Assembly: GCA_001692895.1 (NCBI GenBank)
Contig: KV748229.1
Coordinates: 867,112 to 931,111, forward strand
Source of the DNA: Cenococcum geophilum 1.58
Lineage: Eukaryota; Ascomycota; Dothideomycetes; Gloniales; Gloniaceae
DNA length: 64,000 nucleotides
Direction of reading: 5' to 3'
The notes beneath the pieces were generated by a model that saw only the letters and a program-made list of their open reading frames with translations, had not been told where the DNA came from and made no database searches. The position numbers and the translations under genes are program-made. Positions 33,266-44,338 of this stretch are shown here, one piece after another; position 1 is the stretch's first letter, and every line of letters starts with the position of its first letter.

Positions 33266-35147
33266 TGATTGTGCAATCCTAACTACCTCTTTTTCTGTAA
33301 TCTGAGTGGCGTGCTCTTTTCGCTTAAGTAGATCCGTTATTACCTTTAGCTCCTCTATCCCCTTTAATTCCCTTTGATCCCTATAAGCTGACACTAGGTT
33401 GGCAAGTGTATGAAATGTGTCTAAGTGTTCCTCCCCTTGCACACATTTTCTTATCTGTATTACTTGCAAAAGCAATTCCTCTGCCTCCTTCCATTGCTGG
33501 CTTTTTTTGTATATTATCGCGAGTTTATCTATAAGTTCCAGTGTGCGTAGATGCTCTTTTCCAAATGCCCTTTTATAGCCTTCTATTGCTTCTTGAAGCC
33601 TCTTTTTAGCCTCTTTATACTCTTCCAAGTCCTCTAATATTAGCGCGACATTATACAGTCTTGTCGCTTTTCTCATGTAATCTTCCAACTCTTTTGGACA
33701 GCGCTCCGGGACTTGTCCATTTGCTTCTATTAAGCTTTCATATTCTTCTTGATCTTGTAACCTGTCTGAGGCCTTTTCCCAGTTCCAGACAAGCAGAAAG
33801 TCACGCAAGAAGCCTGGCCATCTATCACTGTCACTCTCCGTTCCTATGGTCTCCGAAAAAGTAGCTGCTATCATAGTAATGGCAAAATGATCTTTATATG
33901 GTCGGATGATTGTAGGTTTTGAAGCTCCTTGTAAAAGGCAGACGATGTCACCCTTCTGGACGGATTTTGCCGAAGCCTGGAGGTTCCAGTGAGCCTTACA
34001 TTCTTTGGTGTGTCCTAGGTGTTGCGATATATTCTTAAAGTTAATATTCACGTTCTGTTTGCCATCCTGATCTCTCTCTGCCGAGGACACCTGGCCAAGA
34101 ACATACCCTCTGCTATTAATTATTGCCATCTCCTTATCGTTCCAAGTCTCGACAGATACCTGCTTGTTAAGAAGGAACTTGACAAGTCGCTGCAAGAGTT
34201 CCTTCCATGAAACCCGATAGTCAGGAGATAAGCCAGCTGCGCTAAGATCATCTGAGCTCATGCCGAGCAATGCATATATCTTGTCGTGGCGGTTGGTAGC
34301 CTCGTGGGTATGGTACATATCTATCAGCTCGCCTAGAGGGCATATGTCTAAGGAAACCCTCCCCGGCCTACTCGATACGTATTTAGGCCGGAATATTGCT
34401 TCCCTTATAAGGTAGGTTACTGAACGGATTAGGCCCTGCAAGTCTGAGCGAGTTCCACGGAAACCTTTTAATAACTCTAAACCTGAGCAGAATGCGTATC
34501 CATCAATCTCCGTGGGACCACACGAGATCATGATATACCGAGCTGCGGCCACTTCTTGCAGTACCTGTATGGACCTTTTAGTAATTCCTACGGATGTTGT
34601 CGAACGTCTGCTGCCTTACCCAGATGCGCCGAAACCACGGTCGTTGAAGCAGTGGGAGAATTGCTTGCTGGATCATTTCTTTATTTGAAGTATTCGTGGG
34701 CTTGCCTGCAGCGCGTATTGCTTCAAGCGCTATATCGCTATCGTCTGCCCTCTCTCCAAGCCAAACAATTACACGGCTTGCTTTACCATAGATTTTCGCC
34801 ATAGACTGAATCTGGTGTTCTTTCTCTTGTTTATCTTCTTGGTTGATGCAAACAGCATCTACCCAAATGATTCGTGGAATATCGCGATCTCGAAGACGTA
34901 ATAACGCGGCGTGAAGGTTTAGCGTAACGGCCAAGTATTGATTGTCTATAAAAATAGACTGACGCTTGTCTGAACCGCCCCATACGTAAGATAATGCCTC
35001 GTACGGATAAGTCGCTTTATCCGATTCTCGTAGGGCGTGCTCAAAGAGTTCGCATCGTATATTCGCCGTGTTATTTTCGTTTGGCATTAGGCGAAGCAAG
35101 CGAATGTTAGACATTTGTGAAAGCGGAGAATAACAGTACTGAGACAT
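31217..35147 (-). CDS. HET-domain protein with TPRs and ~21 near-identical ankyrin-like repeats
   Basis: Two exons, 35147-34620 and 34564-31217, join in phase across a 55-bp intron (RRIW | VLQEVAAARY) to 1292 codons (1291 aa). The HET domain occupies about residues 15-200: YEALSYVWGG, IIWVDAVCINQEDKQEKEHQ and KIYGKASRVIVWLGE. A conserved HET-associated region follows (NRHDKIYALLGM). At about 480-600 are TPR-like helices of the kinesin-light-chain type (YKEAKKRLQEAIEGYKRAFG, WKEAEELLLQVIQIRKC). The C-terminal ~650 residues are a tandem array of about 31-34 residues per unit, consensus KEIMTLLLDRRGGDVPITEG plus VVKAAAGN. HET proteins trigger cell death on contact with non-self hyphae. A missing C near 31287 shifts the last units, so the protein ends out of frame, and two further units lie beyond. 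Confidence 0.88.
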
Positions 35148-35694
35148 GGCGCAAGATATCGTACCTAGAATCTTGAACTTGTGCAGATTTGATAGTCCTG
35201 ATAAGTAGTGTAATGAGCCAAGTTGTTGTCTGCGATTAAGTGCATGCTTCTGGCACTGCCACCCCCGCTAAGTCGCCAGCACATCTTCGTGGCCTTACGC
35301 CGCGAGAAAGATTCTTACACCCACTTGCGCTAGCAGGGAGGGCAACCCGCACCGGCCACACCCTTGTAGGCCTCTCACGCTAATATCCCTTACCCTTTCG
35401 AAGCGGCGTATTTGACTGTTCCGAATAACTAAACACCTTGAGCGGAATTAAGCCATTTTAAGAACTATGCTCGTCTCTAGCAGAGAGAATGACACATTGA
35501 ACAGTAATAGAGCTGTCTCTTTGACCATGGAGATGCCACTATCAAATATCCCCCGCAACGGTGGCGTCCACACGGTAGTAGCCGTGCGGGAACACCAGAA
35601 TCAGAAGTACGTGCAATCAATCAATATATTTTTATCAACCATGCTTTCTAATCGTATCTCTAATGATATAGACTTTGTTCCACTGACTTAATAC
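35148..35694. other. intergenic region upstream of the HET gene
   Basis: About 550 bp, presumably holding the HET gene promoter. A 74-codon plus-strand frame (35467-35691) has no recognisable feature; it may be diverged 5' sequence of the adjacent piggyBac relic. Confidence 0.4.
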
Positions 35695-36065
35695 CTATTC
35701 CACCAACTCGGAAGGCCAAAAAACCTCTCCCGAAGCCCCGGCCGCTGCCCGCATTCGAACCTCTGCGGGTTGAGGGTTACGACTCCTGTGGCACCCCAAA
35801 CCTCCCTCCCTACATCGATCCTCACGACGCCTTTACTATATTTAAGCCGTTCTTTACGGATGAGATCCTGGATAAGCTTGTAGAGTGGACAAATAAGTGC
35901 GCAGAGCTTTATCCACTGAGGAGGACACTAGGCGGTTGCATCGCCCCCGCATAGCTGCCGACATGCAAGGAGGAATTGTCACCTGCTTTAGTGTGCTTAT
36001 TCATATGGGAATTACTATAGAATCAGCCATCGAGGATTACTGGGTGCTTGTGAGCCAGGTGGCGT
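35695..36065 (+). mobile_element. piggyBac-like transposase relic
   Basis: A frame reads PLPKPRPLPAFEPLRVEGYD, then FTIFKPFFTDEILDKLVEWT and NKCAELYP before a TAG at about 35953. After a frame change, VLIHMGITIESAIEDYW follows at about 35990-36042. This is the N-terminal part of the fungal piggyBac-type (DDE_Tnp_1_7) transposase, including the conserved FFTDEI..LVEWTN block. The catalytic domain is not present and no terminal repeats or TTAA duplications were identified, so only a fragment survives. Confidence 0.65.
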
Positions 36066-36731
36066 AGGCCTCGATAGATTGAGTGTATATAGGAATATTG
36101 TATTGCAATCGACAGATATCATCCACCTCATATTTCTCAGCACACCCCTAGATCCTATTGATCCTATTGGCTAAGCCTTATCGATAACGTGTGGACGAAT
36201 TTTGCCGTTGCAGGGGATACGTAAGAATCCGTCTGGCGGCGGTTCTAGCTCTTTCTTTCGGATTGGCATGGCCTACAAAGCTTTCTTCACGCGTGTAACG
36301 CTTATCTCCCAGCAGCCGGACCCAACCAGTAACGCAGCAGCTCTCTAGGCGAGTGTTTTGTTCGTGGTACTTCTTGTCCACTCTGCGGGGAAGAAGCGGA
36401 GAGAAAGCGTCGATCTAACCATTTTAGGTGATAAAACCCGAGCATGTCTTATCGTTATCATCGGCCTTCGCCCACCGACGCGGGCTTGGGAAAGCACTGC
36501 GAATTGTGGAGGAGGGGTAGCTCCATTATCGTCGTCCATGCACCATAGTAGGAATAGAAATAAAATCATTTTCAGTCAAATCCGCTCCGTTCTTTTTGTG
36601 CACCTTTGGCTAATAAATTGCTCTCTTTCATATAATCCCATCTGCTTATCTTCGTAGTCCCAAAGCTCTAGAGCTATTTCCTAGGCTTTCTAGATACCCA
36701 CACCACCGAGAATCCACCGCAATTCCACATC
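36066..36731. other. intergenic region upstream of amine oxidase
   Basis: Overlapping frames on both strands at 36178-36657 lack domains. The last ~150 bp is T/C-rich and probably contains the amine oxidase promoter and leader. Confidence 0.4.
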
Positions 36732-39033
36732 ATGGTCTTAGACCGTCTAAAGCAGGTAGCTGCGCACGTTACAGGGCAGGCAGATCCTCCTTACCCATTC
36801 GACCCACTATCTGAGACCGAAATCGAAAAGGCTGTTGCCATCATTCGAAAAGAGCATGATGGCCCCTTTTTCAATGCCGTCACGCTATGGGAACCACGCA
36901 AGGCAGAAATGATGGCATGGATCGCGGACCCGAGGAACGCTCCCAGGCCACATAGGATAGCTGATGTGGTAGCTATTGGGAGAGGGAGCAAGGTATATGA
37001 TGGTATCGTGGATTTGGACGAGGGTAGGATAGTGCAATGGGAGTTGACCGAGGGTGTGCAGCCATTGGTATGTGACGGAACACAGCATAGGCAAGTTTGG
37101 GATTGACTCAAGATTCTAGATCACCATGGAAGACCTTCAGATTGTGGAATTGGTGGTACGGAAAGATCCCAAAGTTATTGAGCAGTGCGGGATAATTGGC
37201 ATTCCCCCAGAAGATATGCATAAGGTGTACTGCGACCGTATGCAGAGTCCTTCCCAAAGCTTCCTTCAGAGGAATACTAATTCCATATATAGCCTGGACA
37301 GTCGGTTATGATGAGCGTTTCGGCAGTAATGTTCGCCTCCAACAAGCTCTAATGTACTACCGCCCACATGTCGATGATAGCCAATACAGTTATCCTCTCG
37401 ACTTCTGCCCAATTTTCAACGCCGATACTCAAGAAATAATTCACATTGATGTCCCTGAGGTCCGGCGCCCTATCAACAAAGCACCCCCGAACAATTATCA
37501 TGCCGCAGCCATCGAAGCTGAAGGAGGATTCCGCAAGGACATCAAACCAATCAACATTTCTCAGCCCGAAGGTGTATCTTTCACAATGGATGGCCGTATT
37601 ATCAGCTGGCAGAATTGGAAATTACACGTCGGATTCAACTACCGTGAGGGGATGGTTCTTTCAAATATTACCTTCAATGATAAAGGCAATGAGCGGCCCG
37701 TTTTCTGGCGCATGTCGCTCGCTGAGATGGTCGTCCCGTATGGTAATCCAGAGCACCCACACCAGCGCAAGCACGCGTTTGATCTAGGCGAATACGGCGG
37801 TGGCTACATGACCAACTCGCTCAGCCTAGGCTGCGATTGCAAAGGCGCAATCCACTACCTGGATGCAGCCTTTGTGAATCGTGCCGGTGCACCCACAACC
37901 ATCAAAAATGCCATCTGTATCCACGAAGAAGATAACGGTATTCTCTTCAAGCACACAGATTTCCGTGACGATTCCGTAACCGTAACGCGTGCCCGCAAGC
38001 TCATCATCAGCCATATCTTTACCGCCGCAAACTACGAGTACTGCGTCTATTGGATCTTCCACCAAGATGGCACTGTCCAGCTTGAGATCAAGCTTACCGG
38101 CATTCTGAACACCTATGCCATGAATCCAGGCGAAGACCTCCACGGGTGGGGTACGGAAGTCTACCCGGGCGTGAACGCGCACAACCACCAGCATCTTTTT
38201 TGTCTACGTATTGATCCAAATATCGATGGGCCGTCAAATACAGTCTTCCAAGTTGATGCGGCTAGAGGGCCAGGCGAGGTTGGCAGCAAGGAGAACAAAT
38301 ACGGTAATGCATTTTACGCAAAGAAAACGCGGTTCGAGACTGTGGAGCAAGCGATGAGCGATTATGACGGAAGCAGCAGCAGAACGTGGGAGGTGTGCAA
38401 CGAGAATAAGCTGAATCCCTACAGCCACAAGCCGGTCAGCTACAAGCTAGTGAGTAGGGAGGTCCCGACGTTGTTGCCGAGAGAAGGAGGGTTGGTGTGG
38501 AAGAGAGCTGGGTTCGCGAGGCACGCCGTGCATGTCACGAAATGTAAGTTTGGACTAGTTCAATCTAGCCGGTAGATCTTCTGGGCGGTACTGACCAAAT
38601 CGCAGACGACGACTCCCAAATCCACCCGGCCGGCCGCCATGTCCCGCAAACTTCCGGCGAGCCCTCCGCTGGCCTTCCCGCCTGGATTGCTGCCAACCCC
38701 TCCGCTTCCATTGCCAACACCGACGTCGTCCTCTGGCACACTTTCGGCATAACCCACTTCCCCTCTCCTGAGGACTTCCCTGTCATGCCCGCTGAGCCCA
38801 TGACGCTTCTTCTACGGCCTAGGAATTTCTTCACCAGGAATCCGTGCCTCGATGTCCCGCCTAGCTATTGTAGTGTGCCGAGTGGAGTCAAGCAGGGCGG
38901 CGCCTTGGTGGATAGGTTGAGTAGGTTAGCGTTTAGTGAGGGGACGGCTGGAGCAGCGGGAGGTGTCGCGGGAGGGGCTGGGTGTTGCGGAAAAGGGTCA
39001 GGATTGTCAATGTCAGGGGACTTGTACGTGTAA
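36732..39033 (+). CDS. copper amine oxidase
   Basis: Four exons (36732-37067, 37120-37237, 37293-38543, 38606-39033) join in phase to 711 codons (710 aa), the normal size. The N-terminal domain begins FDPLSETEIEKAVAIIRKEH. The catalytic domain has the general base Asp at about residue 315 in AFDLGEYGGGYM. The cofactor motif N-Y-E-Y lies at about 398-401 (TAANYEYCVYW); its first Tyr is converted to topaquinone. Copper ligands are the H-x-H of NHQHLF and a later His in HTFGITHFPSPEDFP. The enzyme oxidises primary amines to aldehydes, ammonia and H2O2, letting fungi use amines as nitrogen. No C-terminal peroxisomal SKL is seen (it ends SGDLYV), and the Gly/Ala-rich tail is unusual. No signal peptide, so probably cytosolic or peroxisomal. 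Confidence 0.94.
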
Positions 39034-39777
39034 GAAGTGAGATTTTTTAATTGAATTAGTTTCTGGAAATGAGATTGTATGTTTGGAGTCGGAAGGCATG
39101 ATACTGCCCGGATTGGATGCGAAAAGCGCTCGGTAGATATTTCGGTTTTTAGTGCGAATGTGAATAGGCGGGCGCTGGAATGGGTTAATGGAGTATGTAT
39201 CGTATAGCTGGTAGCAGAGATGTCTTTCGTCCATGATAATATCTGGAGGCACTTGCTTGACATCTGATGGAGATGCCGGAACTTTCAGTCTTCTGAATCT
39301 TCTATTACGTCCTTGAAGTTAGCTAGAAATCCTGAATGCCAAGAATTTGTCTAAAGGCGTCCAATTGAAGGTATCGAGGCGCGAGCTGGTTAGCTGATAA
39401 TTGGAGATGTTTCTGAGGGCCTTCAAAAGGGTGCATTAGGCCCAAAAAAACCCCAACCCCGAAGGGTTTCAATGTCTTATCTAAAGTACTTACGGCATGG
39501 TATCGACGCTAAGAGTCGCGCCTCGTATCTGGAACATGTGCAGCAGATCGCCTCGGCCCGGTGGAAAAATCCTGGAAGAACGGACCTACCATCTTCGAAG
39601 CTGTGGCATGACGCCTCACGTCAACATCAGGAAGCTATCAAGGATGCGCGGATATCCACCGACTTCACCTTTTCAACATTCGTTACTTATACTTGGCACT
39701 ACCTTTTGGTAGACCTCTCATTTCTCCACAATTGGTTCCTTGAAGGATGCCAACAATATTGCACTCCATCTATCAGT
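39034..39777. other. intergenic region
   Basis: This lies between the amine oxidase stop and the mitochondrial carrier start. An upstream ATG at 39472 is in frame with the carrier and would add 102 residues, but that segment has no carrier features and I treat it as non-coding. Confidence 0.4.
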
Positions 39778-40933
39778 ATGCCGCGCGCCCTTCCGCCAAT
39801 CGAGGGCAAATCGGGCACCAACATCTCGCCCTCCGTCGTGGAGACAGTCGCAGGCTTCACTGCTGGCGTAGTGTCGTGTCTGGCCGTTCATCCTCTGGAT
39901 CTTCTCAAGAACCGCCTTCAGCGTATGCGTTGGCCCACGCGCTCTGTGGAAACAGAGGGCTTACAGTTCCGCAGTCAACACGAAGTCGGGGTCGAAACCC
40001 GGTGACTCATTGCGCATTATTCGTAATGTGGTTCAAAACGAAGGAGGTGTGAGAGCCTTGTATAGAGGACTATGGCCTAATATGCTTGGGAACTCGTTAG
40101 GCTGGGGACTCTACTTCTTATGGTAAGCCATTTCCGGCTAGTGCTTCTTGTGGCAGCCGAGATAACTATCTAGGTACCGGAACTTAAAGGATCTTATGCA
40201 GTCGCGCCGTGGAAAAGATGAGCGCCTTTCGTCCGCAGAGTTCTTCACTGCATCTGTTATCGCTGGTGAGCATATGGATCATATCTCGTCTGCGCTACCC
40301 TTCTAACTACCTCAGGACTGCTCACTGGAGCTTGCACCAATCCGATATGGGTCGTTAAGACCCGCATGCTGGAGCGTGGCTCTAATGATCCAACTGCTTA
40401 TAGAGGCATGTGGGAAGGTTTCCGGCACATTTATGCGACGAAGGGTTTGAAAGGACTCTGGGCAGGGTTTACCCCCTCAACACTCGGCGTAGCTCATGGA
40501 GCTGTGCAATTCGCTATATATGAGAAGATGAAGCACCGTCGCGGCGCAATGATCGGTGGAGAGTCGGAGCTGTCGAATTGGGACTATATATACATGAGCG
40601 GTGGATCTAAACTGCTTGCTGGAGGGATTACATATCCTTATCAGCCTGTCCGGGCACGGATGCAGACGTATGACGCAGCTCGCACATATTCCGGGTTACT
40701 GGATGTGCTGAAGAAGACTTGGAAGAATGAAGGGTTCCTAGCGTTTTATAAAGGGTACGTATTTCCCGGTTTTCACAAAAAGCGTAAAATATTAGCTGAT
40801 GCGTCGACGTAGCGTGATCCCAAACACGGTCAGGGTCATTCCAACCACCATTGTCACATTCGTCGTGTACGAAAATACGAAGATATACCTCCCGAAATTT
40901 TTTGATGAGGAGATGAGCCATGAGGAAGATTAA
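39778..40933 (+). CDS. flx1: mitochondrial FAD/folate carrier (Flx1-type)
   Basis: Five exons (39778-39922, 39975-40122, 40174-40265, 40316-40754, 40813-40933) join in phase to 315 codons (314 aa), the standard length of a mitochondrial carrier. The three repeats are visible: VVETVAGFTAGVVSCLAVHP followed by LDLLKNRLQ; ASVIAGLLTGACTNPIWVVK followed by TRMLER; and MSGGSKLLAGGITYPYQPVR followed by ARMQTYD. Each has the P-x-[DWQ]-x-[LVP]-[KR] type signature. The second one, NPIWVVKTR, has the Trp characteristic of the FAD/folate/NAD subgroup. The protein sits in the inner mitochondrial membrane and most likely moves FAD or folate. A longer start at 39472 is in frame but less likely. The last intron is 58 bp. 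Confidence 0.88.
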
Positions 40934-43900
40934 AACATGCGAGCACGACTGCAATCCATCCCGACTTTCAGACGCGTATTTATGCTACTATTTACATACA
41001 AAGTGTGGCATTGGAAAAGCCTTGTATGATATATAGATTTGGATGGATTCAGACGGATTTAGATGATTGAGGATTTAGGGTTACGAGATACGTACGGCCG
41101 TTTAGGATCTTCGTTTGAGCGTGGTATGAATGGAATACCTCGTTATACCCTTAACTGAATCATGGAAAGAAATCGTCCTAGAAAAAGATCGATATGTTAG
41201 TAATTAACATCCACTTATAGGTGACAACTTCAACCATCATTTCTTTATTGCGTCTCTTTCTTTCTTCACGAACCTGCCCTAGCTCTTGATCCATGTGGTT
41301 TCTCCTTTCCGGGGTTGCTAACAAGCAAGTCTTGATTAGCAACCAAGGCCCATACGGATTAGCAAACAAGTCGAGGAACGCGCAAGTCAACAAGCAAAGC
41401 TTGTTGCTCAAACAAATTTGCTTCGTCTATGTCACGTATAAAGAAAGTCGAAGGATCGGTTCCCTGGAAATTTCAAAAATGCGCGCCGCTCTATTCATCT
41501 TGTGGTTGGCAGCTTATAACATCCACCTGCTAACGACTGAATCACAGGATAGATAACCCAGCAGATTTGGCCAGTCTGAGACAAACACAGAGAGGCTAAG
41601 GATTGCCACTCGACTGTGAATTGGTCGTAACATTATCAATTTATCCCAAGATTATTCCCCAAACAACCCCTCATCCTATTAACGGGGTCGGCTCTTTTTT
41701 TCCAAGTCTGGCTTGTTGATCTGGACTTCAGTATACCCCAACTAGAACACCCTTTACGGTATATTTACCAAAATTTCTCCGGTCTTTCTCGAGATATTCT
41801 TTAAGATTCACCTCTAGCCCACACGCTTAATTCATAGGGGGATCAGTCATAGCAACCGGCTAATGCTTTTGAGTTTCTAGCCCACACGTTTCCCACTCTC
41901 TATACTTTTACCTTTACCCTACGGAGGCCCCAGTCGACAGTTATTCAGCATTTGTATTGGAACACTATGCCACTCAACAAGGGGTTTGGTCGAGTCAAGC
42001 AGTATTTGGGCATTCCTGGTAGTCCGACTTCCGTACAGATCCGCGAATCCAGGACCAGACAACAGGTTATTGTACCGCCTGCATTCCTAAGGCGAAATCG
42101 GCCGAAGTCTCCTGCCCCATCAGCAACCCTCCAGCCTAACGGGCTTATCTCCCATTCAGCCTCGCCGAATCCAGCCCCTTCGCTTCCAATCCTGCCAACA
42201 GTTCGCATCTTCGTGTTAATTACCAAGGAACCGTTGAGCAATTTTCTGACATGGTACTTCTATTTCGACCTTGTCGAGCTCCCCATATTGCCTGCCGAAT
42301 GATGTAATTATCTGCTAAAAATGGACATGCGCGAATGGATTGTCCTTGGGAATTTTCTGAGAAGTAACAAAATTCCTAGCCTTGGTAACTTGGACAGCGT
42401 TTGCACTGCACTGGGTGTAAGTAAGCCCTTTGTTCGCTTTCGCATCATTAGGGTATCCGAAGCTCGACAAATGAAGTTCAACGAAGTTGTGAGAGCTTTC
42501 AGGTCCATAGAGGGTAAAGCTATTAAAGAAGAAAAGATCCTAGAAATCGTATAAGAATAGCTCATGGTGGGCAAGCAGACTGTAGAGCCGTTGGAACTAA
42601 GCAAGGGGGAAATCTTCGAAGAATGGCAGCACGAAATCTTAACGAGCTACGCAATTCCTGCAACTTGTTATAAACCCTAGGTTATTTATGCTGCAACGGC
42701 GGATGGGTTTGCAGACGGAAGCCTTTTAAGACGACATACTCCGAGTAAAATATCTTCACACTGCTATGCAGCAAGAGCGATCGGTTCCATTAGAGCTCTA
42801 TAGCATTGACATGGGTCCTACCTTGATTCTCGCGCGCGGAGATCTCTACAGCTAACACAACTCAACCGTAAATCCCTAGCGATATCACTTATGGATGATG
42901 AAGTTTACTCAACGGCGCAACTTCGTCACGAAAACTGTCATCTAAAGGCCAGTTGCGATGCTGGAGAAAGAAAATAAGCAGTTGAGGGCCAAGAGCACAA
43001 GCAGATTCTCATCTATTCAGTCTCCCTCCGCCTCTATACCAGCGCGTAAGCCTGTACAGGGTTTATCGAGACCGCTCCGGCAACGCCGACAGCTTCAGAC
43101 CTACCTTTCAATAGGGCGTCTCCAACAAGGTCTCGGCCAAATCCCATGAATCTACTCGTTCATAGTGCGGCCATCCCTGGGCCAAGCATGCAGAGGTCTC
43201 CTTCAAAGAGAACAAAGCATGTTTCACTACCACTACCCCAGAAATCCATCCCTCTTGAGGGCTCTTTGGGCACTCATCTGCTTGTACCCGAACCATTATT
43301 TTCCAAAGTGCTGAAGCAACCATCCTCGCATGAGTTCCTACGCTCCAGTGAAGGGACAATTGATCGCCGTTGAAGTCAATCGACGAATGCGCTGGAGGCT
43401 TTTCAGACTCGATATGAAGGGATTTTACCGGTACGGAACAATGAGGGGTCCTCATCTAGAACTATGGATTTCCCTGCTTACAGAGGGTTGCCATCCCCGT
43501 CTCTGTTCAGAAGAGATGAAATCTCACAGCTTTATGAGAGTCTTTCGCATCAGAAGTAGCTGCTGGCTACGTCTGCGTCGGTCTGATTTTTGGACAACGG
43601 GTTTGTTACCAAAAGGCGAGCAAGAAGCGTTTGCTATGGTTTGGGAGCGCGTTCCTCTGGTTTTCATGATATTATTGGGGTTTTCTGAACTAAGGTGTTA
43701 AGGTTCCGGAAATGTCTCTCACAATATCAGCCAAGGCGTCCCAAGACAAAAGGTTATATAATTGGGGTGGGAAAACTTCTCTTGCATTTTGTCCTAGTGA
43801 GCGATAGTTGGCAGGATGAACATATTCAAAGAGAAATTTTTGTTATTGCAGCTTGCCAGGTAACGAAACGTTTGGGGAAAAGGAAATATGTCTAAAGGTA

Positions 43901-44228
43901 GGTTACACGCGCAAACCATACGAAGTCCGGTGAAGCGCCGTCATTGGTCCTGTGATTGGCTCAACCAGTTCATCTTCTGTGTCAGCCCTGCGACACCTCG
44001 TGAATGCAGCTCAACTCAACCAATCTTGCATCTTCACTCCCAAGCCTCGCCTAAGTTTTTGTTTTGCTTCTCAAGCCTCGCTCACCTCACCTCGCCTCAC
44101 ATGCAGCCCAGCTTCTTTAATCCAGTGTCTTGTCACTGCATGTCATTGCATATTATTGCCGCTCATCACCTTTGATTGCCTTTCAATCTACCGATGACCT
44201 AGACAAAACAGCTCCCTCCGCTTACAAT
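40934..44228. other. 3.3-kb region without a supported gene
   Basis: Frames at 41952-42302, 42321-42554, 42958-43149 and 43146-43701 are short, lie in different phases and have no recognised domain. The piece at 42321-42554 (LDSVCTALGVSKPFVRFRII) looks protein-like and may be an eroded exon. I cannot link the pieces by splice sites. From about 43960 to 44170 the plus strand is C/T-rich, as expected for a fungal promoter. Confidence 0.35.
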
Positions 44229-44235
44229 TATAAAA
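44229..44235 (+). promoter_or_regulatory. putative TATA box of the U-box/VWA/E2 gene
   Basis: TATAAAA lies 104 bp upstream of the ATG at 44339, after a pyrimidine-rich stretch. Its position suits a core promoter with a short leader. Confidence 0.45.
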
Positions 44236-44338
44236 GAGCTCACAGCCCCGCTGCTAAGTCTACACTCAGGTGTAGCCTTGCTCGCACCTGGGCAGCCCCA
44301 CGAGATTGATAGACCACCCCACTACCCCGCAATCCACC

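Noticed and set aside
31299-33305. Plus-strand frames of repeating SSRSVIISLPP in the HET gene
   Set aside because: They are the antisense reading of the coding repeat array on the minus strand.
39472-39777. Upstream in-frame ATG extending the Flx1 carrier by 102 residues
   Set aside because: The extension has no carrier similarity, and carriers of this family are ~310 residues; the Met at 39778 fits.
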